Shown: in pieces, positions 48,080 through 59,324 of the stretch
Position numbering within the stretch: position 1 is the first letter of the stretch
How the letters are laid out: every line of letters begins with the position of its first letter
NCBI GenBank assembly: GCA_033032175.1
Contig: CM065309.1
Coordinates: forward strand, 7,316,001 to 7,380,000
Source: Saturnia japonica
Lineage: Eukaryota > Arthropoda > Insecta > Lepidoptera > Saturniidae
Direction of reading: 5' to 3'
Length of the DNA: 64,000 nucleotides
Position numbers and translations under genes: made by a program
The notes under the pieces: generated by a model
Databases searched by the model: none
What the model saw: only the letters and a program-made list of their open reading frames with translations
What the model was told of the DNA's origin: nothing

Positions 48080-49326
48080 GGGGCCCAAGTCTGCTAACAA
48101 AATAGTGTTTCAATAGTGTGTCGACAGTATCTCAATAGACATTTGGTCGCCATTTAGTATTCTCCTATTTGTTTATCATTCTATTGGAAAACCACTGACT
48201 CATTTGGTATTATGCTCTACAATCGCATCTCAATGATATCTCGATAGCAACTCGATAGTAGTCAAAACGGTATTCTCTTAAACATTGTACAGCTTTATTA
48301 ATCGTAATTCTATGGTATTTTGACTACTGAGTAACCATTGAACAACAATAGCTTTTTTAGCACGATGGCTTTACGTTTCGTAAATATTATATAAAAATAA
48401 TTCGTAATGTCGCCATCTATATCATTACGCTTGCGCAATTTAGCGTTAGGCAGACGGCATTTAAGCTTTTTAATAAAATAAAAACAAAAAAATTACTTTT
48501 TCTTTCGCGCTCAAACTTTCAAAATATTTTTTTAATTATTTGCATCTTTATGACGGGTGACAGTTGACAGTGACATGCATTTATATTTTTTAATGGCTAT
48601 GCACCAACAATCGGCAACAAGTTTTCAGAATATTTACAAAAAACCGACATTATGAATTTTAGATTTTGAATTAAAAAAAAAACAGAAGCAGTCATTAAGA
48701 ACTGCCGACAAAAGTGAAAACTCAATTTTGAATTTTTTAAGTAATTATAGTCTGAATTGTTGCAGAGCATGTCGGTGACGCGAAATCACAAGATTTTACC
48801 CGTTCAAAAAGTCAAACACTCATATGAGACTGTCGAGTATATACAATGTATCTGTGTATATATGCGTATACAATGTACACAGGCCGCTATACTACTCGTC
48901 GCTAGTCTGACGCAAGCATGTCGAGGTCATCGGTGACGCGAAGGTCACGTGAACCAATAAGTTTTTCGCCTACCAAAAATCTCACAACGCAGCTGAGGAA
49001 GTTTTCACTGCAAAAATATAGTTTTTACGTAATCTTATAGATTTATTGAAGATTAAACAGAAAAAATAGCACTAACAAGTATTGCTAACTAATGGTAGTT
49101 TTGATTAGTATCACTGAATTTATGGTAGGTTTTGATAGGCAATGCTAACGACGTATCTATTGCAATCGCACTGACACATTTTCGAGACACTATAAAGATT
49201 CTATCGAGACAGTAATGAAATTTTAGCAGAATACCAAATTTGTTACAATGTCAATATAATATCAGTAGAGTGTCGATATAATGGCGATGGTAGATTCTTA
49301 AATGCGAAATAGCAGACTTGGGCCCC
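48080..49326. mobile_element. GGGGCCC-ended TIR element, copy 2 (longer)
   Basis: Ends GGGGCCCAAGTCTGCTAAC (48080) and AGCAGACTTGGGCCCC (49311-49326). Inversion extends one or two bases further here (CAG...CTG, 48078-49328). It aligns with 33125-33926 but holds about 445 extra bases (about 48809-49220). These include a second CGGTGACGCGAA motif (first at 48770, second near 48935) and short ATG-started frames of about 40 codons. No transposase is recognised. Eight bases outside the extended ends match only partly (ATAGATAG / TTAGTCCA), so no target duplication is claimed. Confidence 0.88.
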
Positions 49327-50109
49327 TGTTAGTCCAGAACTTGAAACAACTGTTTGTACCTTGCAAAACAATTATTCATACCTATAAAATTAAAATAACA
49401 TAAAAGCCTTTACTACTTGAATTTTAAAGTATTTCAAATTCAGTTTGAAAGTACAGTCAGTTGTGATTTATGTTCGAAAACATTTTTACACAGTAACATT
49501 GTGTTTTCACGCAGATACACACATTGAATGGATACTGGCTTACGATAATTAAATATGAAAGTCACAAACCAGTTGAGCACGATTGAACGTGGGAATATTA
49601 AAAATTATGTTCATATTAAGTTGCAAGTATTAATTTGTATACCACCTATTTTTAAAATATCACGTTTAATAAACTTCGTTCAACTCAGAATACTACTTTG
49701 TTGTAACAAAGTTCAGAATAACATGCATTATAATGCGAAGGCTTGAGAGGACTAACGACATGTCGGCGTAACCCCAATTATTTTTATAACAATGGTTGTT
49801 TTGTACTGCCGATTCCGCAAGCTCCACGAAATTTACATTACATAGCCTAACACCAAACACATTTGTTTTGTGAAAGCCCAAGTGAATTTAGCTTTTGGCC
49901 CTTTACATTTTTATGTATGAACATTATCCTCTTAGGGCTCCCACGTTTGGACATTCATAATAATCTGCCAGGGTGAATATAAAAACACGATTCATTTTTC
50001 ATAGTAATGTTTATTAATTCATTTATAATCAACAATTTCTAATGGAATTTAAATTAATTATTATAGTTAATTTAATACATAAATTAATATTAATCTCGGT
50101 AAGAACAAA
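49327..50109. other. AT-rich stretch without recognised genes
   Basis: Nothing supported. Confidence 0.4.
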
Positions 50110-50330
50110 GAAGTTTACAAGTTTTTATGTTTATCGTTCTGTGAAGATGTGGTATAACCTCAAAGCCAGTGTGTTCCTCTTAATATATCGGGTCCTTCAA
50201 ACGAGGCATGATGAGGCATTTTTTCAGGTCAGTGACGATTGCGTATGAAATTTGACACTAGATGTTGCAGTATTTTCCATACTGTACCATACTTTCCACA
50301 AGGTACCACTGTGGAGTCATTCTGTCGAGT
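50110..50330 (+). mobile_element. CR1-like LINE 3' end with ORF2 terminus
   Basis: Plus-strand frame reads RSVKMWYNLKASVFLL (decayed form of 'R..xMWNSLPASVFP'), then YRVLQTRHDEAFFQVSDDC. The 3'UTR CTTCAAACGAGGCATGATG ... GTATTTTCCATACTG is shared with 32195-32450. 5'-truncated. Confidence 0.65.
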
Positions 50331-52884
50331 AACTACAAAAAACAAGAGTTCACACATTTATTTAGGTAAAAGCGGTATAATCGAGATTTCTAAGTTTTAT
50401 AACATTTTATTACACAATCGATTGTTCGTGTTTCGCCTTTCATGCCAATCATGTAATAGATATTACAGACCAATGCGGCAAAGCAATTTACTTTGCCAAT
50501 TTTTTATACGCTTGAATATAAAATAATGTTCACTAGCCGCACAGTCGACTAGCCTTCGTATCTGTGCTCACTACATAAATCAAATATAAATAAAGGACCT
50601 CATAAGCTGTCAACGTAATGCCATTCAAGCCAGGCCTGGGTGCGTAATATCGTCGAATAAATCACGTTCAGCTAAAATATGCCTCAATACCCACTGTTGA
50701 ATATGAATTCGCTCTCAACCATTTAGTTTGAAAAGACCTGATTTTAAAGAAATCAAAGAGTGATGTGGGTAAAGGTGTATTTCCAAAGGGGTGTATGTAT
50801 GTCTATGATTTTCATTTTCATCTTGACATATATATTTATGTACTCTAGTGAATAAATTTTCTACAAATATTTTAAAATAAATAAACAACACGAGATACTT
50901 TACATAAATTATGTTACTTATAATATTGTATCAAGTATCATCAGCTGTAAAAACTGAAGCTTAAAGGTACTTAAAGATTTTAGTCCGAGAGCTACGGGCA
51001 TTTTTGGTTCGTGGAAGTATACACCATAATTACTGCTAATAAAGGAACTCACCGTCAGACCCTCGGGAGGCATTTAGTTGTAGTGTAGGAGGCTGACGAA
51101 GTTGTCAAAAAAATAATTCAAGATTGTAGCAGTATACATGCTAGAAATTTTCGCATTAATTATTTACAATATTAATTTAAGAAAATTAACCGTTCGATCT
51201 CGATATGCTGATAAAATCGTCGTCAGTTATGTATAAGTAGCCGTCGGAAATTATAAAAATAAAGTAGTAGTATACATTCTGAATATAATAGTGATTATTA
51301 TTTTTGATTAATATAAAAACAAAAAGATCGTCAGACTGCATAATAATACTTAAAAGTCCGTCAGTTGGACCGCAAAAGACGCCACGCGCTCAATACTTTT
51401 GAACGCTGCGCTACACTCTACTTATCTCTACACTCTTAAGTTTCTTAGTATATAGTATTTTATCTTAAAAAAGTACGTACTTTTATTATCAAATTCATAG
51501 ATGGCACTATATGCTATATGTTTTAGGTTCATCACGCATTAAAACTGTAACGAATTTGGTTTTATTTTTATTGTTACACATAGATATATTTTCTATAAGG
51601 GCGTGTATACACTTTAAGGCGGGTCTTCTTTTAGATTTTAATATTGTTTTTAAATTTGTGAAATTATTAACTATTTCATTCTAAATGAATATTTCATTAT
51701 TCAATTCAATATTCTTTCAATTTTCTATTATTTCATGTTCTTTTTTTGCGATAACTTTAAAAAAACAGCGTTTCCTAAATTATTCCAAACTTTTAAATTG
51801 TACTACTCTGATCGTATGATTTTTGGATAATATCGGTTAATATTTAAACTGATTTTACTTGGATATTTCTCAAAGGGCTTTTGATTAATTGTGTTATGAT
51901 TTAGATTAAAATTAAATTGAAATGCCTGATAGAAAGTGGAAGGGATTTCCTCAGTGTTCTATTGCTCTTAGGAAGAGTGAGATCCGTTCGTCCACAGTAA
52001 ACTGGGAAATACCGGGCAAGTGAGACCTTCTACTGAACGAGATACTAAGAAAAGTTTACGCGCCCCTGAAAAATTATAGGGAACGATGTATTAGATTAAA
52101 TTCACAGCGTAGACGTATGGCAGAATATCGATCGATCGAAAGCATAAATATAAGGCAAGACTGACAATGAAACGTGAGTACCACGGTGCGTCTCAGGGAT
52201 CTAAGACATTCACAAACCAAGAAACGCGGTTAAATCGCGCCAATGTTGATTTTCAGAACACTACTTACCTTTTTTTGGTCGCTGTTTTTCATACACGAAA
52301 TTCCACGTGGAAGAAATCGCAGGCTCGGCTAGAATTATATAATTGGTTTCATGGAAATAATTTTAACCTATACTACTCCATCTATGGTTTTAATTTTTTA
52401 TTATATAAAAGTTTGACTTTCCATGATTACCTATGTTGATGATTGTTTTTGCGAAACATCGAGTGAAGCTCAGCCATCCAGATATTGTAAAATTAAGATA
52501 AAATATTATTCGAGGACAAAATCTGACTCCGTTAAGCAGCGACTAGAACCCTCATAACATTTTCTTGTACAAAATACCGCAATTTCTCGAGACAAAAATT
52601 TTCACCAGTGTGTTTTGATAATATAGGTAATAAAACCTACTGGGACGTAATCGCTAACTCAGAGCCTCTTATGGCAACTCAAGATTACGCAAAGGGTCTC
52701 AGAAAGGAGTTGCTTGATATGATTGAATCAGAAATGAAAGGATCTGCACAAAAACTAAGTAAACTGACATAACATTAAGAATTGTTAAATTTAACGTGCC
52801 AACGTTACTCGTAAAACAGGTTGTGGGTTGCGCCAAAGAGTTGTCAAGTTTTGATTGCATACCTGAACTTTCAGCATGGTTATA
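50331..52884. other. Stretch without recognised genes
   Basis: At 50950-51400 several GTCCGTCAG / CCGTCAGACC words recur (51051, 51354) without a clear repeat unit. A 90-codon plus frame at 52167-52439 is not recognised. Confidence 0.4.
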
Positions 52885-53035
52885 ACCACAACACTGTGGA
52901 CTGACGATCTGGTAAGGATTGCCAGAACCCAAGAGATACGAATAGCGCAAAACCGGTCATTAAAGTGTTCATGCGAGGCGATCTATATCCAAAAGTGGGA
53001 TGATGGTTTGGTTAAAATGATGATGTAATAATAAT
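52885..53035 (+). pseudogene. RTE-like LINE ORF2, last ~45 codons
   Basis: Plus-strand reading LWTDDLVRIARTQEIRIAQN, RSLKCSCEAIYIQKWDDG. It matches the RTE terminus 'RWxDDxxKxAGxxWxRxAQDRxxWxxLxEAYxQQWT'. It is followed by ATGATGATG and an (AAT)n tract at 53025-53042, the usual 3' end of this LINE type. Confidence 0.75.
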
Positions 53036-54839
53036 AATAATAAACTTCGTTCGTACTTTACCTTCTATAATTATACTAGTGTATTTACAAACTACCAGTT
53101 ATTGTCCTACTAATTAAGTATAGATATTATGCTGAATTAAGAACTTCAACTTTATATTGTTTAAAGTTGAGAAAGCCAAAATTAAAAATGGATTTATATA
53201 ATATACACACAAATACCTCATGTTTTCACTTTTATAGAATATGCGCCAACTTTAGTAAAAGCTGGAAAATGCATTAATAATTAAGGAAATTGAAAACTAT
53301 AAGACCCAAATCAATAAACAAGCAATGTTAAAACATGAGTACAATCTTGTTAGAATATATGACATTTCCTATGCATTCAGAATTTGTTTAGGTTTATTCG
53401 TGATGGTTTATATCTTCGCGATTGGCAAAGGCGCAATAAATTTACATTACATAAAAACTACATTGCACTCTGATATAAAATTCACCAAAGTGCCACAAAT
53501 AGCGCACGGGATAACATGATGATATATTCTTGAGGACGCTCAATAATATTTACTCGACGATATTCTCCCTTGTGAAAATCTCTTAGATGCGATCATAAAT
53601 CGCTTCGGTTGACATAATAGCGTAAAGGGAGCGGCCTGGATTTATGCATGTTTGATTTAGAGGGAGGTGAGGCTTGTCATTTCACCAACGTTCCTACTAA
53701 AAATATGGAACGCTTACTTTCGTGAATATTATTTTCAAAGGCGAAGCGTGCGCGGCCGTTTTTGCAGAACCGCTACGAGTATTTCATTTCCACTTCTATT
53801 TAAATAAGCGCAGGAATTTTCATAAGAATTTTGAAATATCACACGCGTAATATTACAGCGCCATAAAATATATTTCGTGAAAAATGAAACCTTTCAAACG
53901 TTTCAATTGATTTAATAACATGTTATCTTTATAACCATTTGTAAATTTTATGACGATATCGTTTTGATGTGAAAATATCGTAAACTGTATTTCATACTAT
54001 GCAGCACGTTTTCGTTTTATTGTTAAATAAAAATTTGATTATTGAATGCTATAAGTCTAAATATTTGAAAAATATGAAGAATGAATTTTATTCGCTAAGA
54101 TAAAACGTAACAACTTAATTCCATCAAATAATAAATTGTAAAATTTCTAATATTTTTGTTGGTTTATTTACATTTTATCAGATGACTTCTCATTAGGAAT
54201 TTATTTATCGTGAACATTGAAGGACTGAGTATTAAATTTATTTGACTGTCGAGCTCCGTTTATTACGACACTGATTGGAATGGAAATGTCCAGACAGAAC
54301 AGATTAACAATTTTCAAATTCCAATGGCAGGGTCTCTAAATTCAAGACACGATTCAAATTAAGTGATAAAGCGATGGCAGAGGGTCGCCTGGGCCCGCTT
54401 GTCACCCGGTAATGCCTAAAGAAGCGTCGTGTTCTCAGGTCCATTATCAACCCTCGTTGCATCTCGACCAATTTGTTGAAGAATATTTTCAACCTCCGTC
54501 ATATTATAAAATAGTAGGTAGGCTTTCGAACTGATTTGACGCTTAAATCCACATAGATATAACGTTGAATTGTTTCATTGTATTATCTGATCTGAATCCT
54601 AGAATAATTGCGGTTTGTGAATTTGAATTCAACAGTGAATTATGGGTTAATCACTTCTCTAGAAGGTAAACTTTACAATACATGACCTTACGACTAATTC
54701 AGTACATGTACATGACGGTTTTATTATACGCTAAAGTTATTCATTCATTTATTATTAAACCAAACGTAGGTAAGTGGTTCATAAACAGCATTAACAGTTA
54801 TCATATTTTAAGATTTTTATAAATGTATAAAACCATAAT
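53036..54839. other. AT-rich stretch without recognised genes
   Basis: Short (AAT)n at the left edge. A 62-codon minus frame at 54304-54492 in slightly GC-richer sequence is not recognised. Confidence 0.4.
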
Positions 54840-54935
54840 AAAACCGGTGCGATGTATGCATCTGAGTGCTGGGCAACAATAGAGACGACTGAAAGACGAT
54901 TAAATGTGACAGAGACGCGAACGTTAACATGTTTA
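54840..54935 (+). pseudogene. LINE reverse transcriptase short fragment
   Basis: Plus-strand reading YASECWATIETTERRLNVTE, then TRTLT, corresponds to the 'YGSECWAMTxxxExRLxVTEMRMLRW' segment of RTE-like reverse transcriptases. About 30 codons in an isolated block. Confidence 0.65.
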
Positions 54936-55214
54936 ATTTTTTATTCTGGATTCACAACAGTCATTCATTTAAAATACAAAAATAATAGCAAATAAGTAAT
55001 AAGATTAATGAGCAACTAATTACAGCCAATCTCGGCATGCATAAAATCAATAAATTAATGGTTAAAATTAAAATTAAATTTACCTACCTATAAAATTATT
55101 GTATTATAAAAATACATGATTTTTTAAACATAAAATACATAACTTTGTAAATTGCACCCGTGCAAAATTGGGGTGGGTCGCTAGTTTTAGATAAAATACA
55201 AATTTCATATTTCA

Positions 55215-55440
55215 TAATTTTAAATATAATGCTGTACAGGCACAAGTTCAGCCTTGTACGGAATACTGTTCGCACCTTTGGGAGGTATCCACAAAATATC
55301 TCCTCGATGCCCTGCGCAGGGATATTGCCTTCCTGAGTATGTTTTACCGTCTGTACCATGGCGAGTTATCTGAAGAGCTGATACACCTAATTCCCTTCTC
55401 TCTTTTTCATATCAGAACCAGACGCGCTAGGTAAAAAGAA
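55215..55440 (+). pseudogene. LINE reverse transcriptase C-terminal fragment
   Basis: Plus-strand reading has VQAQVQPCTEYCSHLW, then RRDIAFLSMFYRLYHGELSE and LIHLIPFSLFHIRTRRAR. It matches the 'xVRPxxEYxxHLW...HRRxVAxLxxFYRIYxGxCSEEL' region found towards the end of insect LINE ORF2 proteins. At least one frame change occurs. Clade uncertain (Jockey/CR1 group). Confidence 0.7.
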
Positions 55441-55484
55441 GAAAAACCTAGGAAGATGAAGAAGATTCGACTGCGAAAGCACCA

Positions 55485-55630
55485 CCGCTGCGAGTATTTT
55501 TATCGCAAAGCAGCAGTGCTCGCGCTGCTATGTACCAGTCCGAAGGGCGTGGTTAACAACACGCACTTGCACATGAGGCGTTCCAACTTAGTCCTAAGAA
55601 GTAACAACTCATTAATGACTGTTCAAAATT
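55485..55630 (+). repeat. Dispersed repeat G, second copy
   Basis: TATTTTTATCGCAAAGCAGC, GGGCGTGGTTAACAACACG, CCAACTTAGTCCTAAGAAG match 41640-41815. It lies directly downstream of the LINE fragment at 55215 and may be its 3' partner. Confidence 0.5.
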
Positions 55631-55754
55631 AAGACTCCAGTATTTCTGAAATTGTTTATAAACAGCTATAAAGCTGCAGTGCCCATTTAGAATTATGAGG
55701 ATAGAATAACTTACAGAAAGACCGTTATCAGTGATGTTGTGTAATAAACTAGCT

Positions 55755-56170
55755 ATCTATCTACTAGCTGTGGCCCACGGTTTTATCTGTGTTAGAATAT
55801 CGAATAGGAAACCCCATTACACCCTTTTAAAGGTTGAATTTTTTAAATCTGTTCTTAGCGGATATCTACGTCGTAAACGTTTATCTGTATGCTAAATTCC
55901 AGCCCAATCCGTTCAGTGGTTTGAGATCTATGTTGATAGATCAGTCAGTCATTTACGGTTTTTCTTTAACTGACTGACTAACCGACATATCAAAACAAAA
56001 CCCCTACTGAGTTAGTACTGTAAAAATTTGCATGCGGGTCCATTTGTACACTTTAGTAAGGAAGGATTTTTCATTGCCCTCTTAAGGTGGTGAAAGTGGG
56101 GATGAAATTGTGTATGAATACCTATCCGTCATTTTTGAAGATAGATCTATGAAAATTGGTATTTAGCAAT
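55755..56170 (+). repeat. SINE-like repeat with 'CTAGCTGTGGCCCACGG' start
   Basis: Opens ACTAGCTGTGGCCCACGGTT, has CCAGCCCAATCCGTTCAGTG and a GACTGACTGACTAACCGAC stretch. Its end (GGGGATGAAATTGTGTATGA) resembles the right part of family C at 13200. No coding capacity. Confidence 0.5.
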
Positions 56171-56796
56171 CCAGTTACAATGGGACATAAAGACATAATG
56201 GAACATATGACGCGAGAGAAGCGCAGCACCCGGTACGCAAACTTTTAAAACCACCCGCGGGAAAATGTGATCTGCACAAATTTGGAAGCACGTATATAAT
56301 AAATGTGAACTATTTTTCCTAGGATGAAAAATTATTAATCATAGTATCGAACCAGGCTACTGATGTAAATGCGGAAAACTTTTGCAGCTGTTTTAGTTTG
56401 TGCTTAGTTTTGTACTGATCCTAACATAATCAATGTTGAATGTTGTTTTTCTACTTCGAACTCAAGCTTCTCAGTAACGATTTTATTCTGATTCAGTTAT
56501 GTTTTATATTAAACTTGATATCTATGTATTAATCGCAACTTTCTAAAGTTTACCTTCTTTATGGTTTCACTATCTCGCCTGATGTTCAATAACGATGTGA
56601 CCTAATAATGTAAGTTTAGAGCAGGGAACTGGCACAAAAGTGAAGCTTTTAGAACAAACCTACAAGTGCTTGGCGACATATTTAGAAATTAGGAAAATAG
56701 TTAGCCAGCCATTTGAATATACTTTACTACCATGATGTGTTTTCATTACGATATTTTTTTTTCTACGAAAGCTCAGGCTCATTGAAGCCAAGCCTA
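56171..56796. other. Stretch without recognised genes
   Basis: Nothing supported. Confidence 0.4.
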
Positions 56797-56905
56797 TATC
56801 AACCCTTTACTCAACGCTTTATCAACGCTTTACCCAACGCTTTATCAACCCTTTACCCAACGCTTTATCAACGTTTTACCCAACGCTTTATCAACGCTTT
56901 ACCCA
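56797..56905. repeat. 23-bp minisatellite (about 4.5 units)
   Basis: Alternating half-units CTTTACCCAACG (12) and CTTTATCAACG (11) give a 23-bp period. The open frame across it (reading QRFINALPNALSTLYP) is a by-product of the repeat. Confidence 0.85.
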
Positions 56906-57889
56906 AACACGTTACCATGGAACCATCATCGCTAGATATAACTACTATTATTATCTAGATTAAAAGATAATATATCTACCTTTATAATTTTTTTTATGTT
57001 TATTTCTGAACACAGTTTATACTGAGATGTAATTTGATCACAAAAACTAAATTTATTTTCGTTTCAATATAAAGATCTTCTCCATACTGTACTGGAAACA
57101 TATAATATAAGCCTACTCAAGCTCGGCCTTCTGAGGCATCACTACAGTATAATCAAATCGAAAAACATCTAAGCCTCTTTGTCTAGAAAACAAGTTGGAA
57201 TCATAAAATAAAGAAAACATATATTATTAAACGAAGTAAGAAATTACTAAGAACGTTAATGTCATAATAACAAATAAGGACAAAACGGCTGGAAATGTAT
57301 TGAAACAGAATTCATAATCGGCCATCGACACCTTATTCGGAAATTTGTAAGGGATAACGGGAAAACTGTAGGTGTTTATGATTTTACGATGCTACTTCAT
57401 TCTCGTATATGGCATCGTACAATAACGATAAAGTGTTACGACCAACCCGATGCGTAGAAAAAAACTCCAAGCTCACGTCCCGCGTATAAAGGATATGGAG
57501 CTAATGACATTTTACCTTATTAAGAGGAACATGTTTGAATGAGACATCATACTTTAATATGAGAAAACTGGCGTACAACTCTACCAGAAAATAAAGCACT
57601 TCTTTTTAGCCTTTGGTTTTAATATCTGATAAGCTTCTTATAAATTGTTATCTTTCCCTCGTTGCTTTGATCATGAAACGACTTGCACGCTATCTATTGT
57701 AAACTGGTTGTACTAATACAGAAACTCTCACGTGTGTATGCAAAATATTTCACCAAAGTTTGATCGCAATCAGATGAATTGCTTAGGAAAGTTTAGAGTA
57801 CAAAAAAACATTCAATTTTATATAATAATAGATTTGACAAGTACATCATACCTAAATACCTAATTAATATAGGAAAATGACTTTTTTTA
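56906..57889. other. AT-rich stretch without recognised genes
   Basis: Nothing supported. Confidence 0.4.
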
Positions 57890-58250
57890 TAGTAGCATGG
57901 CAAAGTGAGGAAACTGTGACTGATGGCCAGCATAGTAAAAAATCAATATCAAAAATGTTTTATTCAGTTTAGGCCCTAAAAAGGCACTTATGAATGTCAA
58001 CACCACATAGAGATCTGTAGGCAACACACTACAACTAACAGTAACAGTACAATCCAAAAACAGTGACGACCACCGAGAGATTAAGAGTCCAACACCAGAC
58101 GCCGTTGACATGCCGCCGGCCTACGTGAATAGAAGCTAAAATATGCACCACAGGATAATGGCGAAACGCGTCGTGCGTACCAAATCACTAGAACAGGATT
58201 TTCACCATATGTATGGTGGTAGCGACCCAGTCGCACGTTCCTTAAAACTG
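57890..58250 (+). repeat. Dispersed repeat, family E, longest copy
   Basis: GACTGATGGCCAGCATAGTA, AGGCCCTAAAAAGGCAC, ACAGTACAATCCAAAAACAG, TGACGACCACCGAGAGATTA, GCCGGCCTACGTGAA, CGAAACGCGTCGTGCGTACC and CACCATATGTATGGTGGTAG. Parts recur at 27095, 29740-29950 and 34551. The last two segments also match the array monomer at 13.4-14.3 kb read on minus. No reading frame or TIR noted. Confidence 0.6.
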
Positions 58251-58544
58251 CTGTTTACGTTTGTCTACATTTGTTTTACAATATAAGTGTTAAAAGAGTT
58301 GTGTTCATAACCAATTATTATAATTTAATTATTTACGTTAAAATTCAATTCTGAACTGGAATCCAATATATTTCAACACAACAGACCAGTCAATAATTTG
58401 ATCTAAGCCAATGGATTCCCAGTATCCGTGCTTCTGCTAATTAACTAATAATATCTAAACCTTGCATGTACAGTTTCTGATATATATGTAAATTCAGCTA
58501 CAAAGAGACATTCCCTCGTTGATCGTGTTTTATCGTCTGCATCA
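58251..58544. other. AT-rich spacer
   Basis: Nothing supported. Confidence 0.4.
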
Positions 58545-58870
58545 TTGTGCATATTCTGAAAAATAGTTTGCCTTTATGCCATCATCTCCCTTCCCCTACA
58601 GAACCACGCGATCTGGTCTATGAAGCCGCAAGTACACGCAAGCGCCAATCAGAGTTCGCTAATTATTACTTTTACCATACCGTGCTAATGTGGAATAGCC
58701 TCCCAGCCAACATGTTCCCTCCTTCCTATGATATACGAGACGTGATAAGGTATTTCAGCAGGCCGGCATGAGATCGATGATTGCCGATATGTCATCAACG
58801 GTCGCTGTTGTTTGTTGACTGTGCCGTACTTACCATCAGGTGCTGCACAGTCGTTTTGGCTAGCTAGTAT
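58545..58870 (+). mobile_element. CR1-like LINE 3' end with ORF2 terminus
   Basis: An open plus-strand frame (58547-58771) reads LPSPTEPRDLVYEAASTRKR then YYFYHTVLMWNSLPANMFPP and ends RYFSRPA. The WNSLPAxxFP motif is the classic end of this LINE ORF2 type. The 3'UTR follows, with GATGATTGCCGATATGTC, GCCGTACTTACCATCAGGTG and a TATAAAAAAATG end near 58882. It is the best-preserved of the three related ends (32195, 50110). 5'-truncated. Confidence 0.78.
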
Positions 58871-59064
58871 AAAAAAATGTGTGCATTTATTATTGGAAAA
58901 ACAACTCTTGAAGTTATATAACAAAGCCATTTAACCGTGAACTGAAAATGATATTATCAATTTAAAGTTCTTAAGAACAGCCGTAATTTACTCTCTGTTT
59001 AATGATCAGACCGAAGTGAAACAAGGAAATTAAATTCTTCATAAAGCGTTATTAGTTTTTCAAG

Positions 59065-59324
59065 CATAATAACATACCATCACGCCTGTATTCCCCGAAG
59101 GATTAGGCAGAGGTGTACTAATTGTACAATTCGCCGAGTATGTTTTTAGGTCCCATGTAATAGGGGGCGAGCCTATTGCCATTAATCGGGCACTAAACAA
59201 ACTCCGATCTGCTACTGGGAATTTCATAGGAAAAACCCAATAACACTTTACTCGACCTGGGATTCGAATCCAGGATCTCGCTCATAGCAGGCGCGCTAAC
59301 GACCACTAGGCTAATGAGGCAGTC
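59065..59324 (-). mobile_element. tRNA-derived SINE, essentially full length
   Basis: Minus strand starts GACTGCCTCATTAGCCTAGT (A box TAGCCTAGTGG, 59303-59313) and has the B box GGATTCGAATCC (59260-59271), giving the split Pol III promoter. A tRNA-unrelated body follows with AGTGTTATTGGGTTTTTCC, TGGCAATAGGCTCGCCCCC, TTCGGGGAATACAGGCGTG, ending in an ATGGTATGTTATTATG-like simple tail at 59065. The design is that of tRNA-derived SINEs found across moths and butterflies. The tRNA head cannot fold into a full cloverleaf, so it is not a tRNA gene. Confidence 0.88.

Noticed and set aside
59255..59324. tRNA gene candidate (A box and B box present)
   Set aside because: Same reason: tRNA-like head of a 260-bp SINE, not a foldable tRNA.
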